The position numbers were made by a program, and so were the translations under genes. DNA of 21,718 nt, from positions 1 through 21,718 of the IMG/VR virus record IMGVR_UViG_3300017824_000066; one strand, written 5' to 3'. The stretch's first letter is position 1, and every line of letters begins with the position of its first letter. The DNA comes from a virus. The notes under the pieces were generated by a model. It searched no databases and had not been told where the DNA came from. It was given only the letters and a program-made list of their open reading frames with translations. This document shows positions 9,677 to 15,425 of the stretch, in pieces.

Positions 9677-10387
9677 TTACAATTTACGAGCCATTTGCTC
9701 TTGGCGGCTTCGTGCTGATTCTATTTTGTTTTTCTGTGCTATATAACTCATCTCGGGCATAACAGTACTCATCTTTAGCATATATATCTCATCATACTTG
9801 GTTATGTCCTCTTTCGCTAACATACGGACTATTGAGTACCAATACCATTGTTGATTGAACAATGCCTCCCCAGTTTTTTCTTGTATCTCCTCATCCGTAT
9901 CTTCTTCATCAGGAACTTCATAGAACACGCCCTTGAATTGTGTAAACAAAACATACTCTCTGTTGTCAAGGAAAGATTGAAGAACAGCGTACACTTGCTT
10001 TACATCGGTGTTTAATATGTCATTTTGATTTAACTTCTCTTGACTAACATCCTCATTGTCAAATACTTCGTGATTTATTGGGCGCATAATAAGCTTCGCA
10101 AGCTCAAGGTCATTGTGTGCGCTTGACTCATAATTCACTTTACCAGTTATTATCTGCTCAATCATAATGAACTGACCAAGTATCAATTCATCAATTCTTG
10201 TATAACAATTGAATTTTTTTAGCGTGTCCTCATTGATTTTGTTCTTGCTGTCTATAGGATATGTAGTTGATACATCTCTGATTGCCTCTATCCTTTCGTG
10301 TGGAGGTAGTGATTCAAGATAACCCGATAGGTTCTTGTCTCTTTCTATGTACTTATTAATCTCTAAGTGCTGTCTGAATGTTATCAT
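9677..10387 (-). CDS. Probable tail assembly chaperone (or unknown virion assembly protein)
   Basis: The product is 236 aa if it starts at the ATG at 10385-10387, which overlaps the TerL stop as ATGA. An upstream in-frame start at 10438 would add 17 Cys/Arg-rich residues coded inside the TerL C-terminal codons; I prefer the ATGA start. The protein is helical and acidic in the middle (PDEEDTDEEIQEKTGE). Its C-terminal part, with QQWYWYSIVRMLAKEDITKY followed by YDEIYMLKMSTVMPEMSYIA, resembles the WY-S--LA--DI pattern of tail assembly chaperones (gpG/gpT role) that load the tape measure. The position, two genes before the tape measure, is compatible. I see no slippery frameshift site at its end. 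Not a portal: too short and lacking that fold. Confidence 0.4.
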   Translation of the reverse strand: MITFRQHLEINKYIERDKNLSGYLESLPPHERIEAIRDVSTTYPIDSKNKINEDTLKKFNCYTRIDELILGQFIMIEQIITGKVNYESSAHNDLELAKLIMRPINHEVFDNEDVSQEKLNQNDILNTDVKQVYAVLQSFLDNREYVLFTQFKGVFYEVPDEEDTDEEIQEKTGEALFNQQWYWYSIVRMLAKEDITKYDEIYMLKMSTVMPEMSYIAQKNKIESARSRQEQMARKL

Positions 10388-11637
10388 AGGAACAAAGTTA
10401 CTCCTCCATCCTGCTCTTCTGCTGCACAGTACGCACAAATCGCTAACGACATTACCATATCATCGTGTTTACCATCAGTATTACTGAACTGAAGGTTACC
10501 CGTAATAGCGTTTCTCTTGCTTTTAAAGTCGTATAATTCCTTGATTAAGTCATCATTCTTAGGAATTTTTATGACTTTATCCTCAAATAGTTTGATTAAG
10601 TTACGAATAATCTCGGGTTTACTCTGCGCTGAGGTAATAAAAGGGATAAGCTTGTACATATTCTCGTCATCAGTAATATCGTCAAACAAGAGGTCGTTAT
10701 TGTTTACCTCGAAGTAGGCCGCTGCTAAGTACTTGTCGTGTTTTAGGTAGAACGCTTTTATGCGTTCTTTGAACTCATCGTAGTCCATACCCTCTTCCTT
10801 GTAATTAAATCTATCTACATCTATTACAACATAGTCCTCAGTCATTGCCGTAAGCACCGTGTAATCCTGTGCTACACCAATATCCATCCCGATATACACC
10901 CTCTCGTAATTCTTTGGTGGTAAACCATCGTACACCGCATCCTCTACATTACTAAACAAAGCATTTGCACTTACAGGTCTACACAAGAACTCTTGGTCAA
11001 ACTGTGCCTTGGTCATACTCTTCTTAATCCCAAGTACAGTCTTCTCCACCGCAGGGTCATTAAGGTCAAGGTAGGTCTTCTTGATACTTTTTATTTGGTC
11101 CCAGTTTTCCTCTATCTGTCCTTCCTTGTACCAATCGTAAAACCAGTTCGGACCATTGAATGTACTTGCTGCTGCTACCCTACCACCTGTCCTTGTTACC
11201 ATAGGCAACAACACTTCGTTGATAAAGTCCAACTTCATATATGCCGCCTCATCCAAGTAGATATAGTCAAGAGTGGCACCACGAAGATTATCCCCACTAT
11301 CAGCAGACCTAAACTTAATAAACGAACCATTGTAAAAATACATCTCATTTGCCTTCCTGTCATACCGCTTAATTATCTTATCCCAAACTTCTTGGTGGTT
11401 ACTGAACATACTCTCAATGTCCTTCATCACTTTGTTCGCTTGGTCTTGGATAGGCGATACCCAGAACATACGGTGTTTAGGGTTGTTTAAAGCCCTCATC
11501 ACAGCATCGTTCTGCATAAAGAAGGTCTTACCTGTCTGTCTACCTGCAACAAGGCATCCAATGAAAGGCTTGTCCTCGTGTATGAGGCGATAGAAGTCCT
11601 TCTGTGGCTCTGTAGGTTCGTATAGTTTTATTTGCAT
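10384..11637 (-). CDS. terL: Terminase large subunit
   Basis: This 417-aa protein is the ATPase-nuclease motor that packages DNA into proheads. The ATPase half has Walker A AGRQTGKT (31-38), Walker B YIYLDEA (125-131, with Glu130 as catalytic carboxylate) and a coupling motif AASTFNGP (156-163). The nuclease half has the RNase-H-like acidic triad: Asp252 in GMDIG, Glu310 in YFEVNN and Asp392/393 in KHDDMVMSLA. It is short for a TerL (typically 420-600) but has all key residues. The ATG overlaps the TerS stop in a TAATG junction, and its stop overlaps the next ATG as ATGA, showing tight translational coupling. Confidence 0.95.
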   Translation of the reverse strand: MQIKLYEPTEPQKDFYRLIHEDKPFIGCLVAGRQTGKTFFMQNDAVMRALNNPKHRMFWVSPIQDQANKVMKDIESMFSNHQEVWDKIIKRYDRKANEMYFYNGSFIKFRSADSGDNLRGATLDYIYLDEAAYMKLDFINEVLLPMVTRTGGRVAAASTFNGPNWFYDWYKEGQIEENWDQIKSIKKTYLDLNDPAVEKTVLGIKKSMTKAQFDQEFLCRPVSANALFSNVEDAVYDGLPPKNYERVYIGMDIGVAQDYTVLTAMTEDYVVIDVDRFNYKEEGMDYDEFKERIKAFYLKHDKYLAAAYFEVNNNDLLFDDITDDENMYKLIPFITSAQSKPEIIRNLIKLFEDKVIKIPKNDDLIKELYDFKSKRNAITGNLQFSNTDGKHDDMVMSLAICAYCAAEEQDGGVTLFL

Positions 11638-12086
11638 TAATCAAGGTCTATGTATCCGTGGTCCTCTTCCTTGGGTGCTGTAAGGTCTATCGTAGCCGTA
11701 ATATCCAACTTGGTCTGCTCTACCCTCGTAGGAGCCTTGTACCCTTGCATATCGTTGATAATCTTAATGGCTTCCATTGCCACCTTCATATCCCCATTGG
11801 CCAGTGCAGCATCACGAATACTAATCAACTTGCTGAGGTTTGTACCCTTCGCAGCTTCTATACTCTTAGCCTCACTCTCAACAAACTTCATAATCTCACG
11901 ATAGAATGCAGTACCCTCTGTCCTCCTATCACGATAGTAGTTCGTATAACCCATATCCTTGGCTATCTTACTTCCCTTCTCTATACCTTCATCTTTAATC
12001 CTCTCGAGAAAGGCATTCTGAAGCTCTGTAAGCTCACTTCCCTGTCCAGCGATGATATCCCCCCGCTTGTTCCTTTTGGATGCCAT
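11637..12086 (-). CDS. terS: Terminase small subunit
   Basis: This 149-aa protein lies immediately before TerL and overlaps it by one base. Residues 16-50 (GSELTELQNAFLERIKDEG onward) look like a helix-turn-helix for DNA recognition. The centre (80-115) is a helical segment (NLSKLISIRDAALANGDMKV) of the sort that oligomerises into the TerS ring. The C-terminus, with INDMQGYKAPTRVEQTKLDI, ends in an acidic tail likely to touch TerL, similar in layout to many small terminases. It would mark the packaging site, perhaps in the nearby noncoding region. Call rests on position plus layout; no single residue is diagnostic. Confidence 0.75.
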   Translation of the reverse strand: MASKRNKRGDIIAGQGSELTELQNAFLERIKDEGIEKGSKIAKDMGYTNYYRDRRTEGTAFYREIMKFVESEAKSIEAAKGTNLSKLISIRDAALANGDMKVAMEAIKIINDMQGYKAPTRVEQTKLDITATIDLTAPKEEDHGYIDLD

Positions 12087-12094
12087 AGAAGCCT

Positions 12095-12373
12095 TTATTT
12101 GAATTTGTATAGCGGTATGTTATGTGCGCCAAGCTTACCAGTGAATTCTATCTCTGCATAGTTCGGAGACTTCTCATCGTAATGATACCACTTCCATATA
12201 GCCGTCTTTACCCTCTGTATACAACTCCCACAAGCCGTCCTTGGGTTCTCCTCTCTGCCGAAGTACTTACTCTTACCTACCATAGAGTTATGGAACTTAA
12301 ACATCTCTGCCTTTAATTCCCCCTTCGGTAAGCCACCACCAACTAAAGCCAATATTAAACTCTTCCGTGTCAT
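12095..12373 (-). CDS. Small unknown protein with CxxC, first gene of the late operon
   Basis: A 92-aa basic protein starting at the ATG at 12371-12373; an in-frame TTG at 12382 would add three residues but is less likely. It has ACGSCIQRVKTAIWKWYHYD (a CxxC in the middle), which could bind a metal or form a disulfide; only one CxxC is present, so a classical four-Cys zinc ribbon is not formed. It precedes TerS by 8 nt and is the first gene of the minus arm, so its leader probably holds the operon promoter. Function unknown. Small proteins with an N-P-R-T-x-C-G-S-C pattern occur near terminases in other Bacteroidetes phages as far as I recall, which supports it being a real gene. Confidence 0.55.
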   Translation of the reverse strand: MTRKSLILALVGGGLPKGELKAEMFKFHNSMVGKSKYFGREENPRTACGSCIQRVKTAIWKWYHYDEKSPNYAEIEFTGKLGAHNIPLYKFK

Positions 12374-12402
12374 ATCTAACAACTTGTTATTTCTGTAATC
12401 TA

Positions 12403-12431
12403 CAATATAGTGAATGCAACATTCAACTCAA
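12403..12431 (-). promoter_or_regulatory. Candidate promoter for the late (minus) arm
   Basis: On the minus strand TTG (plus 12429-12431) and TATATTG (plus 12403-12409) are separated by 19 nt, close to the Bacteroidetes -33/-7 arrangement. The same TATATTG serves as the -7 element at 14874-14880. Transcription would begin near 12396, about 23 nt before the first ATG of the late operon. A 9-nt direct repeat, CAACATTCA on the plus strand (12417-12425 and 12429-12437), lies over the spacer and -33 element, which is where an operator would sit. Confidence 0.4.
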
Positions 12432-12445
12432 CATTCATCTCCTTA

Positions 12446-12559
12446 TTATAATATATTAGGATAACCTAATTATAATACCTTTACTTACATAGTAAAGGTA
12501 TTATTATAATAGTATTAGTGTAAAGTAAGACTATTATAATAATAGTATATATTATAATA
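12446..12559. repeat. AT-rich dyad cluster with five TTATAATA repeats and two stem-loops
   Basis: The octamer TTATAATA occurs at 12446, 12470, 12504, 12534 and 12552. Two inverted repeats lie inside: ATTAGG/CCTAAT (12455-12460 with 12465-12470) and a 14-bp perfect stem (12472-12485 with 12491-12504, loop of five). CTATTATAATAATAG (12531-12545) is an almost perfect palindrome. The 16-mer TTATAATAATAGTATA (12534-12549) recurs twice at 18346 and 18404. The stem core TAATACC/GGTATTA also recurs in the hairpin at 18381-18402. It lies between two divergent gene arms, so an operator cluster or replication origin are the main options. Confidence 0.7.
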
Positions 12560-12816
12560 CAATATTCCCAAAGGAGCTTTTGAGATTCTAAAATCACCTT
12601 CCCCCCGAACCCATCCCCCCGCTCCGAGTGGCTTGCTTAGGCCCAGGTTTCTCAAATGGCGGTCAATACTGACTTTCCCACTTTCCCAATGTTAAGTTTT
12701 GGTTATTTTCAGAATTTTGTTTGGTTATTAAAAAAATCCGTTTATATTTTCTATGATTCCTATTAGGGTGGGGCGTAACCTCGAACAAAAAAAAATTAAA
12801 AAAAACCTCAAAATAA
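12560..12816. other. Noncoding stretch with C-rich tract
   Basis: I see no convincing gene here; the 72-aa minus-strand ORF at 12663-12881 is A/T-skewed chance sequence. A C-rich tract with two CCCCCCG runs (12601-12607 and 12615-12621) stands out in the AT-rich genome. TTTGAGA (12579-12585) and TCTCAAA (12650-12656) are inverted, and GTCA-ATAC-TGAC (12662-12673) is a small dyad. The stretch is near the terminase genes, so a packaging (cos/pac) site is a possible use, but nothing here proves it. Confidence 0.5.
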
Positions 12817-12847
12817 TTTGGTAGTTCAAATTCTTTTCGCATCTTTG
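12817..12847 (+). promoter_or_regulatory. Bacteroidetes-type promoter P1
   Basis: TTTG (12817-12820), a 19-nt spacer and CATCTTTG (12840-12847) match TTTG-N19-TANNTTTG with one mismatch. The upstream 17-nt sequence AAAATAATTTGGTAGTT around the -33 box is repeated at the next promoter. The start of transcription would be near 12853, only about 8 nt before the ATG of a 37-codon ORF. Confidence 0.6.
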
Positions 12848-12860
12848 AAGTGTTGAAACA

Positions 12861-12974
12861 ATGAAACGAAAAACAAAACAAATGGAAATTATAACACTTA
12901 CTTTTTTAGCATCGATTTTTTTAGGTATGGTTTACTTAATTTTAGATGGAAGAAAAAAAAATAAAAAAAAGTAA
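12861..12974 (+). CDS. Small single-pass membrane peptide (37 aa)
   Basis: ATG to TAA gives 37 residues beginning MKRKTKQMEIITLTF. Residues 9-28 are one hydrophobic helix (IITLTFLASIFLGMVYLIL), flanked by a basic N-terminus and a Lys-rich C-terminus, so it could sit in the inner membrane. It lies about 8 nt after the predicted start of promoter P1 and ends 8 nt before the -33 box of P2, which makes expression plausible. It is a short unknown protein; candidate roles are superinfection exclusion or a holin-like peptide, but neither is supported by a motif. A Lys-rich AT-rich region can produce such an ORF by chance. Confidence 0.4.
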   Translation: MKRKTKQMEIITLTFLASIFLGMVYLILDGRKKNKKK

Positions 12975-12981
12975 AAAATAA

Positions 12982-13012
12982 TTTGGTAGTTTAAAAAAAG
13001 TTTTTACCTTTA
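12982..13012 (+). promoter_or_regulatory. Bacteroidetes-type promoter P2 for the early region
   Basis: TTTG (12982-12985), a 19-nt spacer and TACCTTTA (13005-13012) match the Bacteroidetes promoter with the last base differing. The 17 nt around the -33 box are identical to P1 and the spacer is the same length. Transcription would start near 13018, about 59 nt before the first ATG of the early operon. Confidence 0.65.
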
Positions 13013-13076
13013 CAACATCAAACAAAGAGAAACAAAAAAATAGAATTTATAGAAGTTTAATTTAATACATATAAAA

Positions 13077-13334
13077 ATGGAAACTACAAAGGTAGTGCTA
13101 TACCAAAATGGTAAAGCAAAAATTCAAGCGGATAGCGTGGAGGAATTAGTAACTCTACTGTATAAGGGCATACGTATGCAAAAATCCTTAGGGCGAAGAT
13201 TCCTCAAGTTAGGGACTACGGCAAAGGTAAGCGTACCAACGAAAGGCGACCAATGGTTGGACCTTCAGAAATTGAGTGCTTCCGCATTTGAAGAAAAGGA
13301 AATGTTAGAAATTGTCAAATACTTAAATGCATAA
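13077..13334 (+). CDS. Unknown small early protein (85 aa)
   Basis: This is the first gene of the plus-strand early operon downstream of promoter P2. The 85-aa product is mixed in charge: an N-terminal beta-type stretch (KVVLYQNGKAKIQ), a helix (SVEELVTLLYKGIRMQK), a basic part (GRRFLKL) and a helical end. No domain is recognised. Its place directly after a strong promoter suggests early expression, and small early phage proteins of this size often bind a host protein, but this is only inference. It is separated from the next gene by three bases. Confidence 0.55.
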   Translation: METTKVVLYQNGKAKIQADSVEELVTLLYKGIRMQKSLGRRFLKLGTTAKVSVPTKGDQWLDLQKLSASAFEEKEMLEIVKYLNA

Positions 13335-13337
13335 ACA

Positions 13338-13532
13338 ATGGGCGCATTTTTAGACCTCAATACGACCAAAGGCGATAAAACTATCAACGCCAAAAAGGTA
13401 AGGAACCTCAGCGCATCCAATCGCAAACAACGAATGGAGGCCAAGCGTGAAGCCATAGAAAATACCTATGCTATGCGTATCGATAGGGCTACAAATCAGC
13501 GCAACGAAAGAAGAGCGAAGCGCAACAAATAG
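13338..13532 (+). CDS. Unknown very basic small protein (64 aa)
   Basis: This gene starts three bases after the preceding stop and encodes a highly basic protein, with Lys/Arg-rich stretches such as NAKKVRNLSASNRKQRMEAK and NQRNERRAKRNK. Such composition suggests nucleic-acid binding, but no fold is recognised. It probably shares the P2 transcript. The stop codon at 13530-13532 lies at the first base of a predicted structured RNA, so that RNA may be processed from, or follow, this transcript. Confidence 0.5.
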   Translation: MGAFLDLNTTKGDKTINAKKVRNLSASNRKQRMEAKREAIENTYAMRIDRATNQRNERRAKRNK

Positions 13533-13664
13533 GCGCACACTTCAACACATCGCAATAGCGACAACGCCATAGGGCGGATAGTGGAGACCACACTATAAAC
13601 GGACAAACCTTAAGCGGATAAGTGTATTCACTGTATTCCAGGATATTGCTGGGAACGTGTGCCT
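13531..13664 (+). ncRNA. Candidate multi-hairpin structured RNA
   Basis: No ORF fills 13533-13719, while six short inverted repeats occur in a row inside a possible closing helix. The closing pair is AGGCGCACAC (13531) with GTGTGCCT (13657-13664), eight pairs with a two-base bulge. Inside are CGC-AATA-GCG (13551), CGCC-ATAG-GGCG (13565), ATAGTG-N7-CACTAT (13578), CTTA-N6-TAAG (13609), AGTG-TATT-CACT (13621) and TTCCAG-N7-CTGGGAA with one bulge (13636). The block is less AT-rich than its surroundings. No tRNA hallmarks are seen. It could be a regulatory RNA or 3' UTR element. The remaining bases 13665-13719 show only an A-rich leader. Confidence 0.35.
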
Positions 13665-13719
13665 TGTCGTAAGCCTTAGGGTTTGTTCGTAGTAAAAAGA
13701 AAATATAAAAAAAGAACAT

Positions 13720-13950
13720 ATGAATTCTATTAATGTAACCCCTCAGAACATTGAGGAAGTAATGAGTAATGCATACGCAATGAGCGGGTTTATTTTCACC
13801 GAATCGGGTGAGGTTTATAGTCCCGATGACTTTGACTATGTATGGGAAATGTATGGAGAAAATGTGTACTATGCTATCCATTGGGAGGGCGATGACTATG
13901 CTACGGAAGATGGTAAAGCAATAGAAAGCGTATATGGTGTAAACGAATAA
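13720..13950 (+). CDS. Unknown small acidic protein (76 aa)
   Basis: This is a 76-aa acidic protein (MNSINVTPQNIEEVMSNAYA onward) with many Tyr, Asp and Glu residues. Small acidic early proteins may mimic DNA or bind host proteins, but no family is recognised. The A-rich leader AAAAAAAGAACAT precedes the ATG. It is followed by a nine-base gap and a 38-codon membrane-peptide ORF. Confidence 0.5.
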   Translation: MNSINVTPQNIEEVMSNAYAMSGFIFTESGEVYSPDDFDYVWEMYGENVYYAIHWEGDDYATEDGKAIESVYGVNE

Positions 13951-13959
13951 AATAGTAAT

Positions 13960-14076
13960 ATGAAAGCAAAAATTTATAGAACCTTAGAGAGGTTTAACGA
14001 TGACAATAGCGGAATCTTTGAGACAATTATCTTCTTTGGATTCCTATTAGTAATTGCGATAATAATAGTAAGATGA
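13960..14076 (+). CDS. Small single-pass membrane peptide (38 aa)
   Basis: A 38-codon ORF from ATG (13960) to TGA (14074-14076). The N-terminal half is polar (MKAKIYRTLERFNDDNSG) and the C-terminal half is one hydrophobic helix (IFETIIFFGFLLVIAIIIV), giving a likely membrane anchor with a short tail. Its stop overlaps the next ATG (ATGA), which supports translation. Function unknown. The phrase ERFNDD, and the 14-nt AGGTTTAACGATGA coding for it, also occur near the start of the RecE-like gene at 20040, probably by chance. Confidence 0.5.
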   Translation: MKAKIYRTLERFNDDNSGIFETIIFFGFLLVIAIIIVR

Positions 14077-14249
14077 CACTAAAGAAATTTATAGAGCATA
14101 GCGGACTGTCAAGGGGTGCATCTTGTAAAGATGTAGCCTTCTATGTAGTGAGATTTGATATAGAAAATGATGACACAATAGCGGACATTATAGGACACTA
14201 TTTATTAGATGTTGAAGAGTTTATATTCACATACGAAAACCTAATATAG
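14073..14249 (+). CDS. Unknown 58-aa protein
   Basis: The ATG overlaps the stop of the preceding peptide as ATGA, the typical coupling of this region. The 58-aa product (MTLKKFIEHS, then KDVAFYVVRFDIENDDTIAD) shows a helix, two beta strands and an acidic end. It has no recognised motif. It ends five bases before the next gene, so it is probably translated with it. Confidence 0.5.
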   Translation: MTLKKFIEHSGLSRGASCKDVAFYVVRFDIENDDTIADIIGHYLLDVEEFIFTYENLI

Positions 14250-14254
14250 AGCAT

Positions 14255-14863
14255 ATGAAACGGAGCGTAACACAATTGACGGACCAAGATATATATACAA
14301 ACATTTATAATTGGTACAAAGAGTCCACAGAGCAAGAGCGTACCGATGGTATGCTATGGTACAAGGAGGCGCAGATGTTTGTGAAGTATTGTGCAGAAAC
14401 CTATGACATAGAACCCTACAAGGTCGCTGGAGTAGTGAGCGCACTCAGCCCAAATAATAAGTGGGAGCGTAACAAGTACGATGCGGTTACAGTGATAAAG
14501 GCACACCTTGCAGACATCTCACCCGATGATGTAAAAGTGTGTACATATAATGCGAACAAGCAGAAAGCATTTGAGATATTGCGAGGCAACACCGAGATAA
14601 CGGCAAAGAGTCCAAAGACACATTCCTTTGCGATGAACGTGGGGTTGATGAGTCCGGACCACATAACGATAGACAAGTGGCACCTAAGAGCGTGTGTAAC
14701 GCTCCCAAAAGATGGAGTGGTAGATTGTATGGAGAGTTGTACGGCAGTTCAGTACCGAAGATTGGAGGCACTCACATCAGATGTAGCGCACTCACTCGGG
14801 TACAAAGGCTACGAGTTACAAGCAATTATTTGGGTAACCATAAAAAGAGTTTGGAATAGATAA
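14255..14863 (+). CDS. Phage protein of unknown function, possibly helix-hairpin-helix DNA-glycosylase-like
   Basis: This 202-aa protein is helical. Three blocks stand out: SALSPNNKWERN (62-73), KSPKTHSFAMNV (118-129) and ITIDKWHLRA (137-146), followed by YELQAIIWVTIKR at the end. The pattern of a small Gly/Ser-Pro turn, a conserved Lys, then an Asp preceding a Trp/Arg helix is similar to the arrangement of HhH-GPD base-excision glycosylases, where the Asp is catalytic (Asp140 here). I recognise proteins with these blocks in other phages but know no proven function. Role in DNA modification or host DNA attack is inference. It ends just before a promoter-like element (14850-14880). Confidence 0.55.
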   Translation: MKRSVTQLTDQDIYTNIYNWYKESTEQERTDGMLWYKEAQMFVKYCAETYDIEPYKVAGVVSALSPNNKWERNKYDAVTVIKAHLADISPDDVKVCTYNANKQKAFEILRGNTEITAKSPKTHSFAMNVGLMSPDHITIDKWHLRACVTLPKDGVVDCMESCTAVQYRRLEALTSDVAHSLGYKGYELQAIIWVTIKRVWNR

Positions 14864-14895
14864 TAATAATTTATATATTGCACAAAAATTAAGAG
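14850..14895 (+). promoter_or_regulatory. Promoter-leader cassette, copy 1
   Basis: TTTG (14850-14853), a 20-nt spacer, TATATTG (14874-14880) and the leader CACAAAAATTAAGAG. The 18 nt TTGCACAAAAATTAAGAG at 14878-14895 are identical to 16792-16809, and the -33 box lies at the same distance in both. The ATG follows after two bases, giving a short A-rich leader typical of Bacteroidetes. The -33 box lies in the last codons of the preceding gene. Confidence 0.6.
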
Positions 14896-14897
14896 AT

Positions 14898-15080
14898 ATG
14901 AAGCAGATAGGAACTGTGATTGTCAAGGGCACAATCAAATTTGTAGGTAGTGTAGATATGACACTATACAATGGTATGACCATAGAGGAAGCCATAGCAG
15001 ATATTATTGCAGATGGTAACTATTATTTTAAGGCAGATGATGCCGAAATGTTTATTGAGGGAATTGAAGAAGTAGATTGA
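14898..15080 (+). CDS. Unknown small protein (60 aa)
   Basis: The 60-aa protein starts with KQIGTVIVKGTIKFVGSV, probably a beta hairpin, and continues with an acidic helix EEAIADIIADG. It directly follows copy 1 of the repeated promoter-leader cassette, so it is likely the first gene of a separately controlled transcript. No domain is recognised. Confidence 0.55.
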   Translation: MKQIGTVIVKGTIKFVGSVDMTLYNGMTIEEAIADIIADGNYYFKADDAEMFIEGIEEVD

Positions 15081-15082
15081 TT

Positions 15083-15250
15083 ATGTATTGGAATGTAACA
15101 AACACCGAGCAAGAAACACTAATGGATTTAGTGATTAGAGAACTACGCTTAAGAGGGCAAAGTATGGACAACTACAATGTCCAGGAGGTAGCATACCGAC
15201 AAGCCATCAGCGATGGAGCAATGAGAACGGATAACTATTTTAAACAATAA
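15083..15250 (+). CDS. Unknown small protein (55 aa)
   Basis: Located two bases after the previous stop, this ORF encodes MYWNVTNTEQETLMDLVIRE and then a helical, Arg-rich middle (LRLRGQSMDN). It has no recognised domain. The tight spacing on both sides and normal codon use support a real gene. It could be a small regulator, but nothing in the sequence shows this. Confidence 0.5.
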   Translation: MYWNVTNTEQETLMDLVIRELRLRGQSMDNYNVQEVAYRQAISDGAMRTDNYFKQ

Positions 15251-15254
15251 AGAA

Positions 15255-15425
15255 ATGGAAGAGAAATTTAAAGCATACGAGTTAGTACGAGAGTTAGGAG
15301 CGTACAATATGTTCAGCCCTAAAGCGAGAGAACTTGCACAAGAGTTTTGTGAGGTGGAAATTGAGCGAGATGATTGGGTTTATATAATTAAGAATTACGG
15401 AGAATTAAAAGAGAAATTTTTATGA
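15255..15425 (+). CDS. Unknown small acidic helical protein (56 aa)
   Basis: This ORF starts four bases after its neighbour's stop; its own stop TGA overlaps the methyltransferase ATG as ATGA. The product (MEEKFKAYELVRELGAYNMF, ending GELKEKFL) is mostly charged helix. No domain is recognised. Translational coupling to the methyltransferase suggests it is in the same operon, possibly an accessory or regulator, but this is inference from position. Confidence 0.5.
   Translation: MEEKFKAYELVRELGAYNMFSPKARELAQEFCEVEIERDDWVYIIKNYGELKEKFL

Noticed and set aside
10388-10438. 17-residue upstream extension of the 236-aa chaperone-like gene
   Set aside because: It lies within terL codons and is Cys/Arg-rich; the ATGA junction at 10384-10387 is a typical start in this operon.
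10993-11490. Plus-strand ORF of 165 codons
   Set aside because: It lies antisense inside terL, whose motifs are intact; it has no domain and is a shadow frame.
11658-12161. Plus-strand ORF of 167 codons opposite terS
   Set aside because: It is antisense to the well-supported terS and the terL junction, with no recognisable protein features and an odd Cys/Leu-rich composition.
12663-12881. Minus-strand ORF of 72 codons in the divergent region
   Set aside because: It runs across promoter P1 and poly-A tracts, has unnatural composition and no leader; treated as chance.
13489-13881. Minus-strand ORF of 130 codons
   Set aside because: It is antisense to the plus-strand early genes and to the structured RNA, with Tyr/Phe/Cys-rich shadow-like composition.
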